DNA from: Scenedesmus sp. ARA3
Taxonomy: Eukaryota; Chlorophyta; Chlorophyceae; Sphaeropleales; Scenedesmaceae
Reading direction: 5' to 3'
DNA length: 16,171 nt
NCBI GenBank assembly: GCA_004335835.1
Contig: RWJK01000651.1
Coordinates: 1-16,171 of the forward strand
The first letter of the stretch is position 1. Every line of letters begins with the position of its first letter. Under the pieces are notes generated by a model. That model ran no database searches. It was given only the letters and a program-made list of their open reading frames with translations, and had not been told where the DNA came from. Shown in pieces: positions 1-6,007 of this stretch. The translations under genes and the position numbers were made by a program.

Positions 1-1
1 G

Positions 2-223
2 TATGTGCCGGAGGAGCAGCGCAGCACGATCATAAACCTGTTCCGGGTGCCGCTGAATCTCTTCGTGTGCATCATCCTGTGGAAGGTGAGCAGGGGCAAG
101 AGGGATGAGCAGCGCACAGAGGCACTGCATACGTGGATCCGTTGTTTTGCGCATCATCCTGTAAGCGATGAAAAGTAGCTGCATCTGTTTACTTCCCGTT
201 AGGTTGCACCTTAGCTTTGAGGC

Positions 224-266
<43 letters not shown>

Positions 267-830
267 CATGCGCTGCCGCTGCTTCACCTGGCCGCTGCCG
301 TGCTGGAAATCTGGGGACGTCCCCCTGGTGTCATCTTGCGGTGGCTGCTGCTGCTGCTGCTGCTACTGTTGCTGACACGGGCTGCTTGCGCTTTGCTGTT
401 GTCTTTGCTACTGCAGGTCAGCGATTTCCCGTTGGGAGTAATATTTGCGCTGTGCAGCATCTTCCTTGCAGCAGCAGCCTGCTGCCAGCACAAGCTAGGC
501 AGCATCACCAGCAGCATGCCCATGCCAATCAGCTCGAAAATGAGAAAAGTCCACGTCAGTGACGACTTTGGGCAAGACCACAAGCAGCAGCAGCAGCAGC
601 AGGAGGAGGAGCAGCAGGAGCAGCAGCAGCAGCTGCAGATGCCGGAGCTACAGGCTGCAGAGCGGCAGCAGCAGCAGCAGCAAAGGCCAGCGGTGCAGTT
701 TGTGAGTGTCAGCAGGGCTGGGGTGCTGAGTAGGCGGCAGGAGCAGCAGGATGAACGGAAAGGCTCCAGCAGCCAGCTGGATCGGATGCACCGCAAAGCC
801 TCCAGCAATCAGTTAGACCGCATGCACTGA
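2..830 (+). CDS. Molybdate-transporter-like MFS protein (MFSD5/MOT2 family), 3' part only
   Basis: Two exons are visible. Exon A (2-85) continues from outside the window and encodes a stretch beginning YVPEEQRSTIINLFRVPLN, the conserved late transmembrane region of MFSD5/MOT2-type molybdate-anion transporters. A GT donor follows at 86. Exon B (417-830) follows a CTACTGCAG acceptor, joins in phase 0, and begins VSDFPLGVIFALCSIFLAAA, the last membrane helix. The rest is a hydrophilic tail of about 115 residues: two glutamine-rich blocks with glutamates, then a tandem SSxQLDRMH motif directly before the TGA at 828-830. The family imports molybdate across the plasma membrane in algae and plants. 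The polyQ tail is not something I know from the family. The intron (86-416) holds a CTG run at 226-265. The family call rests on two helices, so a related MFS carrier is possible. The upstream gene body is outside the window. Confidence 0.72.
226..265 (+). repeat. (GCT)n microsatellite, about 13 units
   Basis: Uninterrupted GCT/CTG run inside the intron of the MFSD5/MOT2-like gene. A shorter CTG tract at about 343-370 lies between it and the 3' splice site at 415-416. Confidence 0.9.
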
Positions 831-877
831 TGCTGGTGTTGCTGCAGCCTGGCTGTTGGCCTGCATCTCTTTCATAC

Positions 878-882
878 TGTAA
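878..882 (+). terminator. Candidate polyadenylation signal TGTAA between the two last-exon copies
   Basis: TGTAA is the usual chlorophyte polyadenylation signal. This one lies about 48 bp after the stop codon of copy 1 and before copy 2, so a transcript could end here. The resulting 3' UTR would be unusually short. The next + strand TGTAA is at 1732. Confidence 0.35.
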
Positions 883-916
883 TTGTGTTTTGCAAGGGTT
901 GCCATGCGTGGCTGTT

Positions 917-1254
917 GCTGCCAGCACAAGCTCGGCAGCATCACCAGCAGCATGCCCATGCCAATCAGCTCGAAAATGCCTATAGTTCATGTCAGCGACG
1001 ACTTTGGGCAAGACCACAAGCAGCAGCAGCAGGAGGAGGAGCAGCAGGAGCAGCAGCTGCTGCAGATGCCGGAGCTTCAGGCTGCGGAGCGGCAGCAGCA
1101 GCAGCAGCGGCCGGCGGTGCAGTTTGTGAGTGTAAGCAGGGCGCGTGTGCTAAGCAGGCGGCAGGAGCAGCAGGATGAACGGAAAGGCTCCAGCAGCCAG
1201 CTGGATCGGATGCACCGCAAAGCCTCCAGCAATCAGTTAGACCGAATGCACTGA
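917..1254 (+). pseudogene. Tandem copy of the last coding exon of the MFSD5/MOT2-like gene
   Basis: This segment repeats 481-830 at an offset of 436 bp, falling to 424 bp after CAG-unit deletions. It encodes the same tail: CQHKLGSITSSMPMPISSK, the glutamine-rich blocks, VQFVSVSRA, and the doubled SSxQLDRMH before a TGA at 1252-1254. The reading frame is intact. Differences are a few substitutions (for example KMRK becomes KMPI and SRAG becomes SRAR) and shorter glutamine runs. The copy lacks the final membrane helix. A CCAG at about 920-923 could act as an acceptor, but no full exon start is conserved. It could be an alternative terminal exon, part of a long 3' UTR, or a decaying duplicate. 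The intact frame suggests it is recent or constrained. Confidence 0.7.
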
Positions 1255-1263
1255 TGCATCATG

Positions 1264-1342
1264 CAGTTGATGATGCACGCCTGCAGCGCTGCAGCCTCTC
1301 TGTTCGTGCTCGCCTGCACCTCCTTTCAGTTGATGATGCACG
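1264..1342 (+). repeat. 16-bp direct repeat CAGTTGATGATGCACG, 63 bp apart
   Basis: The motif occurs at 1264-1279 and 1327-1342 in the 3' flank of the transporter gene. The surrounding stretch 1255-1730 has no coding signal I can support and is probably 3' UTR. It also holds a 12-bp palindrome, AGTTGATCAACT, at 1595-1606. Confidence 0.6.
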
Positions 1343-1731
1343 TTCTTTTTCCCGGGCTTAAGTTTGCAAGGAAGGTTTGGGTGGTGTGAAGTTTTGTGTT
1401 CAATAGGTGCAGGTGCTGGCAGCTGTCGCCCTGCGTCTGCATCTGTGCATGGCTGCTGTGCTGTGGTTTTGCTGTCCTTGGGTTTGTTGATGTGTTGCGG
1501 CTGCGCTGCAATACTGCACAGCCTCTTTGCCTTCGAATGTGGGTGCTGTCCTCGCACAGCCTTGAACTAGAACTGGTGTACACTGGCTTCTTGGAGTTGA
1601 TCAACTAGAGGGATCAATGCCGCATCAGTGCCGAATCCAGGAGCAGTTGTCTGCTGTGCACCTTTCACAAGGCATGACTGCTGCCCCCAGCCTGGGAAGC
1701 TGTTCAATGCAGCCCGACTTGCCAGCTGAAC

Positions 1732-1742
1732 TGTAAGTTACA
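1732..1742. terminator. Palindromic bidirectional polyadenylation signal TGTAA-G-TTACA
   Basis: Reads TGTAA on the + strand (1732-1736) and TGTAA on the - strand (1738-1742, seen as TTACA). Scanning by eye, it is the first TGTAA downstream of the copy-2 stop (1254) and also the first one downstream of the RPL24 stop (2172). It sits about 478 and 430 bp from them, giving both convergent genes 3' UTRs of a plausible length. A further + strand TGTAA lies at 1756-1760. Confidence 0.6.
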
Positions 1743-2171
1743 CATGCATGGACGCTGTAACGCTGCCGACTTGTACCGACGTGCGGGACATATTGTAGCT
1801 GCTGAGACTGGACAACGTGGCAACAGGTCAGCACTGGGAACCAGAAGAGACAGCACTGAGTAGTTTTTGTTACCCTGACGCATGCGCTAATAGCGTGTCT
1901 ATACCCCCACCCGAGCAGCCTTCAGAGGAAGAGCTGCTACTGTCATCAGTTCTCCCTGCCCCTTGTGTATCACCCTGCCAGCTGCTGACATACCAGCAAC
2001 TTTCCAGCCCTCTTCCTACTGAGTCACCCAGCACAGCGCAGCAACAACACTGCTGCTGCTGCTGCCGCTGCTTGCAGCTCAAGCTCCTGCAGCAATTCAA
2101 CAGAAACCAAAAACACACCAGCACTGCCACCCCAAAGCAGCTCAGTGCTGCCTGCTGCAGCTGCTTGCTGC

Positions 2172-3866
2172 TTATGCGGAGCTGGGTGCGTCGCCTGCAG
2201 GGGGCTCTGCGGCGCTGCTGTCGCTGCTGCTGCTCTCTGCTGCTGCTGCCGGCTGCTTGAAGCTGCGCTCTGGCAGCTCCTCGCCAGTCTTCACCAGGTA
2301 GCGCACCTGAGGGAGCAGCAGCAGGGGCGGCGGCAGGAGCAGCAGAGGAGGCAGCAGCAACAGCATATTGTTGTGTATAAACAAGAGATGTCGTGACACT
2401 GCATGCGTGGTGGGGTGCATGTGTATGGCACCTTGCAGCAACTTGCTGCAGCCGGCAGTCACACCCTGCTGCACCCCAAAGTGCCACATGCCATGATGTG
2501 CACATTGCAGGCATCACCCATAACCCTGCGCCACGGCTGCTGCTGTAGCCACACAAGCTCACCTTGCGGCCGTCCTCTGTGAGCTTGTGGCCTGCCCTGC
2601 TGCTGCTGCTGCTGTTGCTGCTCATCAAACCTGCTGTTGCCGCTGCTGCTGCTATACCAAAATTTGCATGTTCACAATCCTCACCTTGCGGCCGTCCTCT
2701 GTGAGCTTGTATCCCACCCTGCTGCGCTTGCCAGCCGACATGCTGTAGTGCATCACGTTGCTGTGGTGGATGGGGGACTCCTGGCGCTTCTGCTGGCCCT
2801 GCTCGTCCTTGGAGCGGGGAGACACGTTGCGCACCTGCATGAGCATGGGAAGGTCACCAAGGATACATACATGTAAGGGCTGAAGCGTGTGTCGCGTGCT
2901 GACATACCACATACACTAACAGAAGTTCGCAGTCCAGGAGGCAATCCTCACTGTGAAATCCACGCCCTTGACCACCACCATGCCATGTTTGCTGAATCAG
3001 GAAAGCATGACATTCAGGTGCACACACAGCTCACGCTACAAGCCGGGTTTCTCACCGTGATGTTCACGCCCTTGACCACCACCATGCCGCGTGTGCTGAT
3101 GACCTTCTCCACCTCAGCCACTGTGCCCTTGTCCTTGCCGCTCACCACCTGACAGCAGCAGCAGCAGCAGCAGTGTTGAAACAATCATGAGGCTCTGAGG
3201 GTGCTGCACAACGCACTGCTGCAATACAGCTGCTAGGCCTTTCGATCGCTTGCGGGCGATACTTGCGGGTTCAGTTCAAGCTGCTGTGGTGACGCTGTTG
3301 TTGATACTGCCTCCACTGCAACTGTGGTGCAGCACGCTGCAGCGGCATGAACCATACTGCTTTTCATCAAGCTTTACTGCTGTGCATCCAGCAAGCGATG
3401 CGGCATTGCTGCTGCCAATGTCAGGACCGTGGCAGCTGCTCAGGCTGGCACACGGGACCGAGCGGCCTGCTGCAGCACCGCCATCATCGCGCCAGCAGCA
3501 CAACTGCAGCTGCTGCTGGTTTGTACAGCACAGCTGACAGCGGACACCTGCCGGCTTAATCGGTCTGCTTCTGCCACTAAGAGCAGCTGCACCAGCAGCG
3601 ACAGCAGCAGCAGAACAGCAGCAGCAGCAACGCTCGTCTGCCAGCACCCGCACCTGCACAATGTCACCCTTCTTCACGTGCATCTTGACCTTGACTGGCT
3701 TGCCATTCTGGTTGGTCTCAGTACGCTCCCATGCCTTGCCACCGCCCAGGTTCACGCGGCCACCATAATGAGCCACAACAGTGCAGGCCTTTGGGCTCAC
3801 ACGGCTAGGCGCGAAGCAGCGCTGCGTGCTGCTGCGCAGACCGCTGCCCAGGAAAGAGCTCTGCAT
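2172..3866 (-). CDS. RPL24: Plastid (bacterial-type) 50S ribosomal protein L24 precursor, four exons
   Basis: Exons on the - strand are 3866-3654, 3148-3056, 2834-2685 and 2306-2172. Every junction is phase 0 with GT donors and AG acceptors, giving 196 aa. The ATG at 3864-3866 (context GCAGCCATG) is the first ATG in its frame. The N-terminus (MQSSFLGSGLRSSTQRCFAP) is Ser/Arg-rich and lacks early acidic residues, as in chloroplast transit peptides. The KOW-type RNA-binding core follows: HVKKGDIVQ joined across intron 1 to VVSGKDKGTVAEVEKVI, then GMVVVKGVNIT, a segment ending SPIHHSNVMHYS, and GYKLTEDGRK. The last exon gives VRYLVKTGEELPE and then a Ser/Ala-rich tail ending at TAA. L24 binds 23S rRNA early in assembly of the 50S subunit. 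Introns are 505, 221 and 378 bp. Introns 2 and 3 contain partial copies of the preceding exon ends. Identification is firm. Confidence 0.94.
2558..2605 (-). repeat. Echo of the 3' end of RPL24 exon 3 plus its 5' splice site
   Basis: Inside intron 3, 31 bp (2558-2588) are identical to the exon 3/intron 3 boundary at 2680-2710, offset 122 bp. Similarity fades through about 2605. The echo encodes GHKLTEDGRK followed by GTGAGC, against GYKLTEDGRK and GTGAGG in the true exon. No matching acceptor defines it as a complete exon. Confidence 0.85.
2947..2998 (-). repeat. Echo of the 3' half of RPL24 exon 2 plus its 5' splice site
   Basis: Inside intron 2, offset 104 bp from the exon 2 boundary. A 24-bp core (2961-2984) is identical to 3065-3088. 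The echo encodes HGMVVVKGVDFT followed by GTGAGG, against RGMVVVKGVNIT and GTGAGA in the true exon. The 5' half of the exon is missing. Confidence 0.85.
3153..3173 (-). repeat. CTG tract abutting the RPL24 intron 1 acceptor
   Basis: Seven CAG units on the + strand read CTG on the transcribed strand. They lie immediately before the TGTCAG acceptor of exon 2 and take the place of a classical polypyrimidine tract. Confidence 0.8.
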
Positions 3867-4641
3867 GGCTGCTGCTGGCTGCTGTGCTGCGGGGGGCTGC
3901 CCGTTCCGAGTCGAGAGGCCTGCACACCACGACAGCAACAGTGCAATCCGTCAAGGCATTGAACGGCCTGGAAACATAAACATTTTCGTAACAATCCCCA
4001 GAACCACATCATCATGCCGAATGCAAGACACGCTTTGGCAGTCACTGCCTGGTGGCCGAGACACTGGTGGTGGATGGCTGCTGTGCCACTGTGCACCGCT
4101 GCAGCTGACTCCGGTTGACTTGCTGCAAGAGGTAATTTCACAGCAGTTGACGGTATCCAATGAGCTAATGCTGGCCAGCTGCAGTCCCTCCTGATGGTGA
4201 AAAGCTGCCAAGTATGCCTGCCCGGGCCACTGCTTTCCCTGTCAGCTAGACTTCTGAATTAAATCACTACAAGTACAGCAAAAACTCCATATCTGAAGCT
4301 AGTCATCTAGAGTTCACATCGAAAGCAATCACCTTGAAAGAAACAAGCCTCTAGCAGCAGCGTCACGTTAAGCGATTGCAGCAACCTTTGTCCGAGCAAG
4401 CATTCAGCAAGGGAAACAAGCGTGACTATCGCCTGGCCCAGGTAGCTGTTCAGCTGCAAGCAAAGCCCTGGTGGGCGCTGTCATTTCTCGCAAGCACGCT
4501 GCATGCGTGCCTGGATTCTTTCTTGGACTCACATCAACTTGAAGTTCGTGAAGCGTTGGTGGTTCAGGCGTCTGAGTTCTGTCTGTGCGAAACCGGCGTA
4601 TTGCTGTGACAGGCCACGCACACTGAGCAGCAGCTGCGACA
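3867..4641. promoter_or_regulatory. Divergent intergenic region between RPL24 and TOM40
   Basis: 775 bp separate the two start codons. It must contain the 5' UTRs and promoters of both genes. Short open frames here lack any family signature. The AT-richest part is about 4255-4330. I see no convincing TATA box or named motif. Confidence 0.6.
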
Positions 4642-5909
4642 ATGGGCATTACAAGTAGCAAAGCGGACACGGCTCCGCCTCCTATGCCGAACTTCACGAA
4701 GGGCACTTCGCCAGTGGTGCAGCAGGCTCTCAAAGATCTTGAAGAGGTCAGCTGGCATTTACATACGTGCAGGCAGCGCGCATTTGCATCTGTCTGTGGT
4801 TCTGACAGACTTGGATTTACGTAGCAAGGCATCAGCAGCGATCCAAGGCCGGCATGGCTCGCAAAAGCTGTGCTGCTGCTGCTGACGGGCCTGATGTGCT
4901 GCAATGGTTGTGAACTCTACATATCAGCAGTTAGGACAAGCGTGCCTTGCTGTGCAACCCTGCAGGAGCCAAAGACAGACTACTTGAACCTGCCACCGCC
5001 TGTGAGATATGAGGACATCCAAAGAGAAGTGATGAGTGAGTAGCGCAAGCACACGCAGGAAGTGGTTGCAGCAAGCCGCCAGCCTGAAGTGCGGGGCGCA
5101 GCAGCTGTCGAGCAATGGCAGCACTTTAGGCACTGGGGATTGTTCATTTGCAGGGGAGACGCGCTGCAACAGCAGTGTGCAGTGTTGCAGGAGCGCAGTC
5201 ATGCAGCAAGCGCAGCAGTGGCCACATGTGAACGCTTTCCCTGGCTGGCTGGCTTGCATGCGTTTCGTATTTTCAGCTGCAGAGCTCCTGCTCTTGGGGT
5301 GGGCGGAAATCACAGCAGCCGCAGCAGCAGCCGCTGCAGCCTGTCAGATTGTCAGGCGATGCACAGCTGGTACTTGTTGGTTAGCAATTGCGCACATGAC
5401 AGAAGAGCAACTGCTGCCACACATACTGGCTGCTGCTCACACGCAGCTGTGTCATCCTGAGGTCAGCACACCCGTAGCCTTCCATAATATGCCGTTTGGC
5501 TCCCTGTTGCTGCTGCCGCTGCTGCTGCTGCTATCTGCAGTGGCTCTGAAGCCTGATGTGTTTGAGGGCCTGCGCTTCGAAATCACACGGCCCCTCAACC
5601 AAAACTTCTTCCTCACACACAGGTGCGCCGGGCTGGCAGCAGCAGCAGCAGCGGCGGCAGCCTTGCATGAGGCGGCTATGGCGGCAGTGTCTGCTGGGGT
5701 CTGCTTGACAGCCTGGCAGCTGGCTTGCTGGCAAGCAGGGCCATGCAGCAGCTGAGCAGCAGCAGCAGCAGCAGCAGCAGGTGGTGAAAGACAGTCCATG
5801 GACATTGTGCAGTCACATGTCGATCCCTATGACTCTTGGAAGGTCGCATCTGGGTAGAGCATGACGAAATTATCCTCGCAACCCACCTGTGCGTTGCGGT
5901 GTTGACATT

Positions 5910-6007
<98 letters not shown>

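Noticed and set aside
168..830. A separate 220-aa protein starting at 168
   Set aside because: The part before 417 is intron (CTG tract, then CTGCAG acceptor); only 417-830 continues the transporter.
1817..2628. Open frames on both strands over 1817-2628
   Set aside because: They overlap RPL24 exon 4, intron 3 and its 3' UTR, are low complexity (Gln/Ser/Cys), and show no family signature.
3867..3938. Longer N-terminus of RPL24 starting at 3938
   Set aside because: The codon there is TTG; the first ATG in frame is at 3864-3866 and gives a normal transit peptide.
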